Shown: piece after piece, positions 37,952 through 46,049 of the stretch
Numbering within the stretch: the stretch's first letter is position 1
Layout of the letters: each line of letters opens with the position of its first letter
Source of the DNA: Pontibacillus sp. HMF3514
Lineage (GTDB): Bacteria > Bacillota > Bacilli > Bacillales > BH030062
NCBI RefSeq assembly: GCF_009858175.1
Contig: NZ_CP047393.1
Location: 2,108,001-2,172,000, forward strand
Direction of reading: 5' to 3'
DNA: 64,000 nt
Notes under the pieces: generated by a model
The model's input: only the letters and a program-made list of their open reading frames with translations
The model's database searches: none
Told to the model about the DNA's origin: nothing
Program-made: the position numbers and the translations under genes

Positions 37952-38118
37952 GGGTTCGTTGCTTTTGTGAGGCGTGGGGGTCATTGAAACGGCAATACTC
38001 CTGCGGAAGACCGTCCAAGCCTCCTCATCCGCTACGCTCCTTGCGGGGTCTCGGCCGCCCTTTCTACCGCGGGAGTTTGCCGTTTCCTTCCCCCCATTGG
38101 AATGTAGGTTAACGACCC
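37952..38118. repeat. hairpin element B, short variant, copy 4
   Basis: Keeps the B arms (AAACGGCAA/TTGCCGTTT) but lacks the two central CCCCAC and GCCACA hairpins. Its core, with CCTCCTCATCCGCTACGCTC, matches the core of element A instead. Confidence 0.8.
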
Positions 38119-38268
38119 CAGCTCTAATTAGTTGATCTTCCATAGCGCATCAAAAGTATTATATGTAGATCAGAAATGCCATAAAAACGCTTTATCTCAG
38201 GACTCTAACCCCCTTTTATCTTGTTAAGGTGCAACTAACAAATACCAAACAGAAACACTTATTACGCT

Positions 38269-38444
38269 GCGGTTCCGTTAATCTCATTACGGCTAAGGTG
38301 GGCTGGGAAACGGGCTGACTCCTCCGGAAAAACGGGCGAGCGAGACCCCGCAAGAAGCGTAGCGGATGAGGAGGCTCGATCGTTCGTCCGGGGAAAGCAG
38401 CCCGTTTCCCAGCCCGCCGCACTCCATTAAAGCAACGGAACCAT
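38269..38444. repeat. hairpin element A, copy 4 (176 bp)
   Basis: Stem arms 38297-38317 and 38398-38418, of the same sequence type as copy 3. Confidence 0.88.
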
Positions 38445-38507
38445 ACTCACCTTATCTCGAAATCAAGTCTTCCAGATAAGGGGGCCTTAATGGAATAAAT
38501 GCACAAA

Positions 38508-38533
38508 CAAAAAAGCCTACAATAAGCAGGCTT
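38508..38533 (-). terminator. terminator of prsW
   Basis: AAGCCTGC/GTAGGCTT stem with a T tract on the minus strand, overlapping the end of the gene. Confidence 0.8.
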
Positions 38534-39222
38534 TACGCATTCCATTTTTTCTTTTCTATAGGAACTACTTTGTTCCGATACTCGTTTGCTTTTTTCACCT
38601 TACGAAGGGCTAGTAACCATAATAAAATCATAAATGGTGTTAAAATATATATCCAATAAGTACTCCACATTTCTAAAATCAAGTCATAAAAGCCATGTAA
38701 AATTATAGGAAGGAGCAACGATACTACGAGTAGTTTAGACTTTTTAGAGGGAAGATCTGAAGTTTTTGCCTTTCCCATATAATATCCCATAAGAACCCCA
38801 AACAAAGCATGGGAAGACACGGGGAAGAATGCTCTACCCACAGCTACTTCAATACCATTTGCAAGCAAATACAGAATATTTTCTATTGTCGCAAACCCTA
38901 AACTAATCGAAACACCATATAATATACCATCATAATGACCATTAAAGGATGTATGTTTATAAACTACATATAAAAATATAAACCATTTAAAGAATTCTTC
39001 CAAAGATCCTGAGAGGAGGAAGGATTGACTCCATGCTGCTTGAGCAACACCTTCTGTCTCAAAAGCATATTGAATGAACATAATCGGAAACACTAGAAGG
39101 GCTCCCATTATAAATGTACGTATGATCATTGAAATAGGGTCATGGTCGAAACGGTCTTTTAAATAGAAGAATGACATTAACGACAGACCAGGTGCAATAG
39201 CCGCTGATAACAATGTAAACAC
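38533..39222 (-). CDS. prsW: PrsW-family intramembrane metalloprotease
   Basis: In B. subtilis PrsW performs site-1 cleavage of the anti-sigma-W factor RsiW. The 229-aa protein has about seven hydrophobic segments and the family motif SLEEFFKWF (EExxK) near residue 75, plus IENILY and SSHALFGVLMGYYMG with the metal-binding His. The start is GTG at 39222 after GGAGGAACGGTT. It is transcribed divergently from ansA. Confidence 0.9.
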   Translation of the reverse strand: MFTLLSAAIAPGLSLMSFFYLKDRFDHDPISMIIRTFIMGALLVFPIMFIQYAFETEGVAQAAWSQSFLLSGSLEEFFKWFIFLYVVYKHTSFNGHYDGILYGVSISLGFATIENILYLLANGIEVAVGRAFFPVSSHALFGVLMGYYMGKAKTSDLPSKKSKLLVVSLLLPIILHGFYDLILEMWSTYWIYILTPFMILLWLLALRKVKKANEYRNKVVPIEKKKWNA

Positions 39223-39312
39223 AACCGTTCCTCCCCTTCCAATTCTATCCCATTCATCGTATCATGAACGTAGTAGAAAGAAAATATTGAAAGAAAACTG
39301 TAGGTGATGATA

Positions 39313-40281
39313 ATGAAAAAAATTCTAATTTTACATACTGGCGGTACGATCTCCATGAAGGAAAACAAACAAACTGGAGAAGTTGCTCCACAAGGAGAGC
39401 ATCCACTTCTAGAAGTGTTACCTTCTTTATCTGGAATAGCAGATATACAAGATGAAGTTTTATTCCATATTCCTTCTCCACACATGACTCCTAACCATAT
39501 GCTTACGTTAGGAAAAAGAATTCATGAACGCCTTGCGAATGAAGATATTGATGGAATTGTTGTAACACACGGAACTGATACACTTGAAGAAACAGCTTTT
39601 TTTCTAGACATTTACTTACAAACACGTAAACCTGTAATCGTAACGGGCGCAATGAGATCAATTAATGAGGTTGGTTCTGATGGCCTTTATAATCTTATGA
39701 CATCTGTCAGAGTAGCATGCTCTGAAGAGGCTCAGGATAAAGGGGTTTTAGTTGTCATGAATGATGAAATTCATACAGCTAAGAACGTCACAAAAACTTC
39801 AACCAGTAACATTGCTACATTCCAAAGCCCACAATATGGTCCTATTGGAATTATTACAAAGCGAAATATCTTATTCCACCATTCATTAACTAGGAGAGAA
39901 TCCTATCCAGTACAGCATTTAAAAAAGCAGGTTGGCCTTGTTAAAACCTATGCTGGTATGGAAGGATCTATCTTCGAAGCCTTTGAGAACGCTGGTATAG
40001 ATGGCCTGGTAATTGAAGCACTTGGACAGGGAAATGTTCCACCAACAATTGTCCAACCCCTGCAACAATTATTAGATAAAGAAATACCTATAGTTCTTGT
40101 ATCCCGTTGCTACCAAGGAATCGTACAAGATGTTTATAGCTATGAAGGTGGAGGGAGCTCACTAAAAGATATGGGCGTAATCTTTTCAAACGGCTTAACC
40201 GGTCCGAAAGCACGAATTAAACTACTGATTGCGTTAGAAATGACAGATAATCATAATGAACTGATGGCCATGTTTGCTTAA
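39313..40281 (+). CDS. ansA: L-asparaginase, type I
   Basis: Hydrolyses asparagine to aspartate and ammonia. The 322-aa protein has LHTGGTISM with the nucleophilic Thr near residue 12 and VVTHGTDTLEETAFFLD near residue 80, and lacks a signal peptide, so it is cytoplasmic. The ATG at 39313 after GGTGATGATA is preferred over 39304. A weak TTCCAA - 17 nt - TATCAT lies upstream. Unlike B. subtilis there is no ansB (aspartase) downstream; the next gene is convergent ypdA. Confidence 0.92.
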   Translation: MKKILILHTGGTISMKENKQTGEVAPQGEHPLLEVLPSLSGIADIQDEVLFHIPSPHMTPNHMLTLGKRIHERLANEDIDGIVVTHGTDTLEETAFFLDIYLQTRKPVIVTGAMRSINEVGSDGLYNLMTSVRVACSEEAQDKGVLVVMNDEIHTAKNVTKTSTSNIATFQSPQYGPIGIITKRNILFHHSLTRRESYPVQHLKKQVGLVKTYAGMEGSIFEAFENAGIDGLVIEALGQGNVPPTIVQPLQQLLDKEIPIVLVSRCYQGIVQDVYSYEGGGSSLKDMGVIFSNGLTGPKARIKLLIALEMTDNHNELMAMFA

Positions 40282-40302
40282 TGCACACGGAAGAGGTGAT
40301 AG

Positions 40303-40393
40303 AAGCATACTAGTTGCCGGGCGCTGGAGCTGTATGTGGCCACGCCCTCACAAAAGAGTTATACACAAGCAAATAACTTTATAATTTCCATAG
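40303..40393. repeat. degenerate short intergenic repeat (type D), copy 1
   Basis: Shares GCGCTGGAGCTG, TGGCC and TATAATTTCCATAG blocks in the same order and spacing with 47948-48053. Both copies sit just after a plus-strand gene and before a bidirectional terminator. Confidence 0.45.
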
Positions 40394-40441
40394 AAAAAGA
40401 TCCGCTCCCCTATCTATTAAGACTAGGGAGCGGATCTTTTT
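40394..40441. terminator. bidirectional terminator between ansA and ypdA
   Basis: A 16-bp perfect stem (40394-40409 with 40426-40441), with A/T tracts on both sides, in the convergent gap. Confidence 0.93.
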
Positions 40442-41417
40442 ATTCTTCACCCGTTATATCTTTTGCGATGTGTTCACCGTGATGACGGCCATTTTCAATA
40501 AAGATCTCATTATTGTTATAGCCAGCTGCAATCACACCTGAAATATAGATCCCAGGAACATTTGTCTCCATCGTATTTTCATTGAAAGTTGGTCGTCCTG
40601 TTTCTTCATCAATGGTTACACCCATTTTTTGTAGAAAACCATGGTCAGGACGGTAACCTGTCATGGCAAAAACGAAATCATTATCGATGACTTTTTCTTG
40701 ATCGCCAACCTGATAGTAAATGTGATCTGTATCGATTTTAGTAACATTTGCATTAAATTCCATGGATACGACACCTTTATCTACTAATGCAGTAAACTCA
40801 GGTAAGATCCATGGCTTTACGCTTTGAGAATAATCGGATCCTCTATACAAGACGGTTACATTCGCTTCTGCTTTCACCAGCTCTAGCGCTGCATCTACAG
40901 CAGAGTTTTTACCGCCAATTATCGCAACATTTTTTCCAAAGTATGGGTGAGCTTCTTTGAAGTAGTGACTTACTTTATCTAGGCTTTCCCCTTCAATACC
41001 CATGTAATTAGGTTGATCGTAATATCCTGTAGCAATTACTACTTGATTAGCTTTATAAAATGTCTGCTCACCAGATTGTTTTTCGGTGCAAACTTCAAAG
41101 CCATCCTCTGTGTTATGAACCTTCATAACACGTTCATATGTGTTCACACGCAATTCTTTTCTTCTTGAAACAGAACGATAATAAGCTAATGCTTGATTAC
41201 GTACTGGTTTTTTATGTTCTGTAATGAAGGGTACTTTCCCAATTTCAAGTTTTTCACTTGAACTAAAGAATGTTTGGTGTGTTGGATAATGATAAATTGA
41301 GTTTACAACATTCCCTTTTTCAATAAGGAGTGGATTAATCCCTCTCTCTTGTAATTCGATAGCTGTGGACATTCCACATGGGCCAGCTCCTATGATGATT
41401 ACGTCTTCGGTTTGCAC
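40440..41417 (-). CDS. ypdA: YpdA-family bacillithiol disulfide reductase
   Basis: An FAD/NADPH flavoprotein of the thioredoxin-reductase-like family that reduces oxidised bacillithiol. The 325-aa protein has IIGAGPCGMSTAIELQ at the start (FAD), IIGGKNSAVDAALELVKA near residue 165 (NADPH), and AMTGYRPD near residue 250, and lacks the CxxC of true thioredoxin reductases. The start is GTG at 41417 after AGAGGAGTGAAC. It fits with bshA at the window start. Confidence 0.92.
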   Translation of the reverse strand: MQTEDVIIIGAGPCGMSTAIELQERGINPLLIEKGNVVNSIYHYPTHQTFFSSSEKLEIGKVPFITEHKKPVRNQALAYYRSVSRRKELRVNTYERVMKVHNTEDGFEVCTEKQSGEQTFYKANQVVIATGYYDQPNYMGIEGESLDKVSHYFKEAHPYFGKNVAIIGGKNSAVDAALELVKAEANVTVLYRGSDYSQSVKPWILPEFTALVDKGVVSMEFNANVTKIDTDHIYYQVGDQEKVIDNDFVFAMTGYRPDHGFLQKMGVTIDEETGRPTFNENTMETNVPGIYISGVIAAGYNNNEIFIENGRHHGEHIAKDITGEE

Positions 41418-41461
41418 AAAAGTTCACTCCTCTATAATTAACAAACATTAAATTTCATTAA

Positions 41462-41499
41462 AATAAAAACATCTCCCACCAATATAATGATAGGAGATG
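41462..41499 (-). terminator. terminator of the glutamate dehydrogenase gene
   Basis: GCATCTCC/GGAGATG stem and TTTTTATTTT tail on the minus strand. Confidence 0.8.
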
Positions 41500-41516
41500 C
41501 CTTAAAAAGATTCAAC

Positions 41517-42797
41517 CTAAATCCATCCACGGAAACGTGCTGCTTCAGCCATTTTTCTTACACCGACCATATAAGCAGCTAAACGCATATCAATACGTCT
41601 CGTATCTGCCGTGTTATAAACCGTATTAAATCCTTTTACCATAACTTTATGAAGTTTCTCTTCAACTTCTTCCTCGCTCCAGTAATAACCCTGGTTGTTC
41701 TGAACCCATTCGAAATAAGAAACGGTTACACCACCAGCTGAAGCTAAAACATCCGGAACAAGTAAGATATCTCGTTCAGAGAGAATGCGTGTCCCTTCCA
41801 TAGTAGTAGGGCCGTTTGCCGCTTCAACTACGATAGAAGCCTTTATATTATGAGCATTGTCTTCTGTGATCTGGTTCTCAATTGCTGCTGGAACTAGAAT
41901 ATCACAATCTAATTCAAGCAATTCTTCATTTGTAATGGTATTTTTAAACAAGTTGGTCACAGTCCCAAAACTATCTCTGCGATCAAGTAAATATTCAACA
42001 TCTAAACCTTCAGGATCATGTAATGCACCTTGCGCATCAGAAATACCAATGACTTTAGCTCCTGCATCATACATAAACTTAGCTAGGAAGCTTCCTGCAT
42101 TACCAAAGCCTTGAATAACTACGCGAGCTCCCTCGATGTTAATATCTTTCTTCTTTGCTGCTTCTTCTATGCAAATGGTAACACCTTTTGCTGTAGCAGA
42201 TTCTCTACCGTGAGACCCACCTAAAACAAGTGGTTTTCCTGTAATAAATCCAGGATTATTAAATTCATCAATTCGGCTATACTCATCCATCATCCAAGCC
42301 ATAATTTGTGAATTGGTAAACACGTCTGGGGCTGGTATATCTTTGTTTGGTCCAACAATCTGACTAATTGCACGAACATAGCCTCGGCTTAAACCTTCAA
42401 GCTCTCGGAATGACATTTCACGTGGATCACAGAGGATACCACCTTTACCTCCACCATAAGGTAAGTCAACAATTCCGGCTTTAAGACTCATCCAGATTGA
42501 AAGAGCTTTTACCTCTTTCTCTGTTACATTGGGGTGAAAACGTACACCGCCTTTTGTTGGTCCAACTGCGTCATTATGTTGAGCACGGTAGCCCGTAAAA
42601 ATCTTTATAGAGCCATCGTCCATTCGTACAGGAATTCTAACTGTCATCATTCGAACAGGTTCTTTTAATAAATCAAATACCTCTTTCGGATATCCAAGCT
42701 TATCAAGGGCATTACTTACAACGGTTTGTGTAGATTTTAATACATCTAGTTTGTCATTATTTTCGTTTCCAGAGTCTGCTACTTTATCGGCTACCAA
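41517..42797 (-). CDS. gudB: NAD-specific glutamate dehydrogenase
   Basis: Catabolic glutamate dehydrogenase (RocG/GudB type) producing 2-oxoglutarate and ammonia. The 426-aa protein carries the active-site region KAGIVDLPYGGGKGGILCDP near residue 105, the catalytic PAPDVFTNSQIMAWMMDEYS, and the Rossmann GFGNAGSF near residue 220. The start is TTG at 42797 after GGGAGG. From sequence I cannot separate GudB from RocG; the position next to ypbH/mecB matches gudB. Confidence 0.92.
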   Translation of the reverse strand: MVADKVADSGNENNDKLDVLKSTQTVVSNALDKLGYPKEVFDLLKEPVRMMTVRIPVRMDDGSIKIFTGYRAQHNDAVGPTKGGVRFHPNVTEKEVKALSIWMSLKAGIVDLPYGGGKGGILCDPREMSFRELEGLSRGYVRAISQIVGPNKDIPAPDVFTNSQIMAWMMDEYSRIDEFNNPGFITGKPLVLGGSHGRESATAKGVTICIEEAAKKKDINIEGARVVIQGFGNAGSFLAKFMYDAGAKVIGISDAQGALHDPEGLDVEYLLDRRDSFGTVTNLFKNTITNEELLELDCDILVPAAIENQITEDNAHNIKASIVVEAANGPTTMEGTRILSERDILLVPDVLASAGGVTVSYFEWVQNNQGYYWSEEEVEEKLHKVMVKGFNTVYNTADTRRIDMRLAAYMVGVRKMAEAARFRGWI

Positions 42798-42859
42798 TGA
42801 ACTAACCTCCCATGAAAATTCAGTTCAATCTAAGTCCATTCCCATTTCTTTCAGAGAAT

Positions 42860-42887
42860 AGTATACATGTTCTAATTGATTATGCAA
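42860..42887 (-). promoter_or_regulatory. sigma-A-type promoter of gudB
   Basis: Minus strand TTGCAT (42882-42887), 16-nt spacer, TATACT (42860-42865), about 60 nt before the start. The remaining ~280 nt up to the mecB gene are AT-rich with only the mecB terminator visible. Confidence 0.5.
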
Positions 42888-43140
42888 ACAAGAAAAAGAA
42901 GATTTTCATGTAACTGTATCCAATAAACATGTAAGCGATTTCATTATAAATTCCTTTTCTTAAACTTTCAATAATCTTTTACCACTATTAATATGTGCTA
43001 TTACTATATTCTTCATTATCCTAACATGTTCAATTGAAATGTTGTACTCAAAACCTCCTTAATTGATGAATTTTTTTCTATAAATTTCGGCTAATTATGT
43101 ATAAGATTCGCTATGCGATACAATCTTCGATCATTTTTTC

Positions 43141-43172
43141 AAAAAAAGATCGACCATTGTTTCGATCGATCT
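43141..43172 (-). terminator. terminator of mecB
   Basis: AGATCGA/TCGATCT stem followed by a seven-T tract on the minus strand. Confidence 0.8.
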
Positions 43173-43175
43173 CGT

Positions 43176-43757
43176 TTAATAAAAATATTTAATTACTTGT
43201 TGAATGGCTAACTCTTCAAAAATTGGTTTTCCATATTCCAACAATCGGTAATTCGTTATTGTACTAGGTGATGCAAACTCGGACATAATCGCAATAATAT
43301 GTTCACGATTCTGTTTTTTCAGATTCTCCTCACCTAGGCGCATGTAATAATAATCATCGAAATGATGGACTTCTCCTCCATCTAAACCTAAATGATGTAA
43401 ATGCTGACTTACTTGTATAATATCCTCAAAAGTACTAAATGCAAATATCATTTCTTTACTTTCATCTAATGTTACTTTCATTTCAATGTAATCATCATCA
43501 AAGTCATCATCTAGTTGATCATTTTGGGTAACGACAATTAACATGCCCTGAGCTTGTAACAAATGAACCTGAACGGACAACATTCCGAAAAGCTCAATTC
43601 CTAATTCATCTGTCGCTTCATACATCATATCGTGAAATAACTGGTGTACTCGAGGTAAGTCATACCATAAATCATCGCGCGTTATTCCACGCTCAACAAG
43701 ATCATCAAACGTGAGAAAAATCTTGAATTTATTATGAGAAAGCTTCTCAAGACGCAT
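43176..43757 (-). CDS. mecB: MecA-type adaptor protein (MecB/YpbH)
   Basis: Adaptor that delivers substrates to the ClpC AAA+ protease. The 193-aa protein has the N-terminal substrate domain (MRLEKLSHNKFKIFLTFDDL) and the C-terminal ClpC-binding domain (IFAFSTFEDIIQVSQHL to the end), joined by an acidic linker (DDDFDDDY). Its place next to gudB suggests YpbH rather than MecA, which is usually near spx/yjbF. AGGGGGGATGA precedes the ATG. Confidence 0.9.
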   Translation of the reverse strand: MRLEKLSHNKFKIFLTFDDLVERGITRDDLWYDLPRVHQLFHDMMYEATDELGIELFGMLSVQVHLLQAQGMLIVVTQNDQLDDDFDDDYIEMKVTLDESKEMIFAFSTFEDIIQVSQHLHHLGLDGGEVHHFDDYYYMRLGEENLKKQNREHIIAIMSEFASPSTITNYRLLEYGKPIFEELAIQQVIKYFY

Positions 43758-43870
43758 TCATTCATCCCCCCTGAATGCATTTAAATTTCTTATCTTAGTA
43801 TATGTTTATTTTTGCAAAATGGTACTGTTTAATAAAGTATATGATGGAAAAGCTAGGGGGACAAGTCTTT

Positions 43871-44779
43871 TTATAAAACATTTTCAAGCCATTTTTCCCA
43901 TTCTTCCTTATTTCCCCCAACGATAAATGGTTCAATACGTTGTTTTTCTTCGTCTGGCAACATGTCATAAGCATATCCACCAAGCCCTATCTTGAGGTTA
44001 GGAAAGGTATCTTGTAAAGCCTTTGCTAAATCTACAGTTACTGGGATATTTTTCTTCATTGTACATGACATAAATAAAAACTTAGGCTCAACTTCTTCTA
44101 TAATGACATCCACATCACTAGGTGCAATGCTTTGTCCCAAATAAATCACATCATACCCCTTACGCTTAAGAAATAAGGTAAAGATAAGCAACCCTAACTC
44201 ATGCTTTTCATTCGGCCCGCAAACACAGATCGCTTTAGGAAGCAATTGATCTGTTGGGAGTGAAATGAGCATCATTCCTATTCGAGAACGCAAGAAATTG
44301 GTTGCAAAGTGTTCATGAGCACTTGTTATTTGATTCTCTTCCCACAATTGGCCAATCTTCACTAAAGATGGACCAATAATTTCGATCGCAACTTTTTCAG
44401 GTGAAAAAATACTAAATACATAATCCAACTTCTTGTGAGCTTCCTGTTCATTAAATGAAAGTAAAGCTTCAAGAATTTCTTCTGAAAAAGATTCGATTTG
44501 ATCTTGTGGAGCAGATTCATTTTGCTCAGTGCTAGCTAAATGGTTTTGATTATTTTCTAATAAGGAAACAGCTTGAGATATTGTAAAGCCTCGATTCACT
44601 TTATCAATCAACCACTTTAATATCTTTATATGTTCATCAGTGTATAACCGATGTCCCGCTTCATTTCGGTTAGGCCGTATCATTTTATAGCGTCTTTCCC
44701 AGGCACGCAATGTACCAGGTTGTATTCCAAGCAAGTTCGATACAGCTTTGATGTTATACTTTCCTTGCGTGCTAGCCAT
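43871..44779 (-). CDS. MerR-family regulator with a CarH/LitR-like B12-binding domain
   Basis: A 302-aa regulator with three parts. Residues 8-75 form a MerR winged HTH (AVSNLLGIQPGTLRAWERRY, AGHRLYTDEHI). Residues ~95-175 form a four-helix cap with W146-x9-E156-H157, the adenosylcobalamin-capping signature of CarH. Residues ~182-302 form a Rossmann domain with E191-x-H193-x-x-G196, exactly 41 residues, then Ser238, and Gly267-Gly268: the B12-binding pattern, with His193 as the likely cobalt ligand. The ATG at 44779 has GGAGG eight nt upstream. Family knowledge says such proteins repress in the dark and release DNA in light. The target here is unknown. Confidence 0.88.
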   Translation of the reverse strand: MASTQGKYNIKAVSNLLGIQPGTLRAWERRYKMIRPNRNEAGHRLYTDEHIKILKWLIDKVNRGFTISQAVSLLENNQNHLASTEQNESAPQDQIESFSEEILEALLSFNEQEAHKKLDYVFSIFSPEKVAIEIIGPSLVKIGQLWEENQITSAHEHFATNFLRSRIGMMLISLPTDQLLPKAICVCGPNEKHELGLLIFTLFLKRKGYDVIYLGQSIAPSDVDVIIEEVEPKFLFMSCTMKKNIPVTVDLAKALQDTFPNLKIGLGGYAYDMLPDEEKQRIEPFIVGGNKEEWEKWLENVL

Positions 44780-44872
44780 GCGTATGTCCTCCAAAGCGTT
44801 ATTTTCTTTATTATAAGCCAATTTCAGATTTGTGTAAAATACGTATGACTTTTGAATAACCTTTGCAGAGGG

Positions 44873-45607
44873 TCATGTGGATTTAATCGTTACTACATAA
44901 CAGTTTCCTTTACCACTAAATAAAGATGATAAACGAGAAGTTTGATAACTTCCACCTTTCAAGAACTGAGTTTGACGACTCTCATGATCTATGTAGTCAT
45001 GTGAGGACCCGCTTAAAACAACATGGATTTGTTCCCTTTCTGAAGGATCCAATTTAAAAAAAGAATTAAGATTGTGAGTAGCTAGTATATGAAAGGATCC
45101 TTTAGCATCCTGGTTAGCATATTTTGTATTCACTTTCCTGTGTTTTAAATCATCTAATCCAATTAAACTGAGCACATCCCCTTCTAAGGATTCAAAGTTA
45201 ACTGCAGAATTAGCTAGTATAGTTACATTACAGTCCAATAACATTGCATCTAACTCACGAAAATCCCCTTCATAATCACGATCTCCCCACACAAAGAATA
45301 TAGGGACTTGAAGCATCTGAAGCGTTTTAATATTATTACGGACTTTTGAGAGGGCTACACCTTTTTTGGAAAGGTCCCCTCCAATAATAACCATATCAAC
45401 TTTTTCATGGATACTTTCAATTGTTTCAGTTAGCACTTTTCTTGAACCTATATCTGAAATAAAGAATATACGAACTTCTCCAAAGGTCTCAGGAAGGTCA
45501 TTGCATACAAAATGGGTTCGAACTACTCGATCATGTCGAGAAAACCCATATCTATAAAGAAATAATAATATCACCACAAGAACAATTATTCCAACAATAA
45601 TGTACAC
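44873..45607 (-). CDS. ypbG: membrane-anchored metallophosphoesterase-like protein YpbG
   Basis: A 244-aa protein with an N-terminal transmembrane helix (residues 2-18) and a calcineurin-like phosphoesterase fold. The metal-binding motifs are eroded: DxH reads SDIGSR, GDxxxxG reads GGDLSKKG, GNHD/E reads WGDRDY, and GHxH reads SGSSHDY. Several ligand histidines are therefore missing, so catalytic activity is doubtful. It is directly followed on the genome (one-nt spacing) by the small membrane protein gene at 45608, its upstream partner in transcription. Confidence 0.78.
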   Translation of the reverse strand: MYIIVGIIVLVVILLFLYRYGFSRHDRVVRTHFVCNDLPETFGEVRIFFISDIGSRKVLTETIESIHEKVDMVIIGGDLSKKGVALSKVRNNIKTLQMLQVPIFFVWGDRDYEGDFRELDAMLLDCNVTILANSAVNFESLEGDVLSLIGLDDLKHRKVNTKYANQDAKGSFHILATHNLNSFFKLDPSEREQIHVVLSGSSHDYIDHESRQTQFLKGGSYQTSRLSSLFSGKGNCYVVTIKST

Positions 45608-45991
45608 TTAACCTCGCTCCTTGATTGTTTTCTTACGTTGTTTTAAATAAGAAAGCAACGTAATGAAAGAATACATAAATGAAAAAAGGAAGAAAACTAA
45701 AACCATTTTTGCAGAATACTGAATTAAGGATATTGGTGTGGCATACATGAAAAGACCAATGATTGATTTAATGGGAGAAGATTTTCTAAGCAAAGAAATA
45801 TGTTGTAAAAGAAGAGCATGACTCATGAAACTAATAAAAAAAGCCACACTTCCTAAGAAAAAATCTACAGGATATAAAACACAAAGCATAATTGAATCCA
45901 TAGTTAAAGGGACTCGTGCAAAAGGGATTACTAAAATTGAGAAGAAACATCCTGTTAGGGCTATTCCTCCCCAAAACAGCATGAAAATCAT
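45608..45991 (-). CDS. hypothetical small polytopic membrane protein
   Basis: A 127-aa protein with about four hydrophobic segments and a basic C-terminal tail. I do not recognise the family; it occupies roughly the place of ypbF in B. subtilis. The ATG at 45991 (MIFMLFWGG) has GGAGGTG nine nt upstream. That Shine-Dalgarno sequence lies inside the 3' arm of a long hairpin that also looks like the terminator of the upstream CBS gene. Confidence 0.65.
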   Translation of the reverse strand: MIFMLFWGGIALTGCFFSILVIPFARVPLTMDSIMLCVLYPVDFFLGSVAFFISFMSHALLLQHISLLRKSSPIKSIIGLFMYATPISLIQYSAKMVLVFFLFSFMYSFITLLSYLKQRKKTIKERG

Positions 45992-46035
45992 GAAAAACAC
46001 CTCCATATAGACAAGATATGTCTATATGAAGGTGT
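45991..46035 (-). terminator. hairpin that is both terminator-like and holds the Shine-Dalgarno of the next gene
   Basis: On the minus strand 46035-45997 folds with 6 bp, one mismatch, then 10 bp around a five-nt loop, and is followed by TTTTTC. The 3' arm contains GGAGGTG, the ribosome binding site of the gene starting at 45991. Confidence 0.75.
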
Positions 46036-46049
46036 ATAGTCAAACTGTC

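Larger units (their letters stand above)
37901..38498. repeat. composite non-coding element, copy 4 (end a - short hairpin B - linker - hairpin A - end b)
   Basis: It occupies the gap between prsW and sleB. End a is an 8-bp hairpin CTTATTCC/GGAATAAG (37901-37934); end b is around 38452-38481 (CTTATCT/AGATAAG with inner GAA/TTC). Here B lies next to end a and A next to end b, the opposite pairing from the other copies, so the interior is rearranged relative to the ends. Confidence 0.86.
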
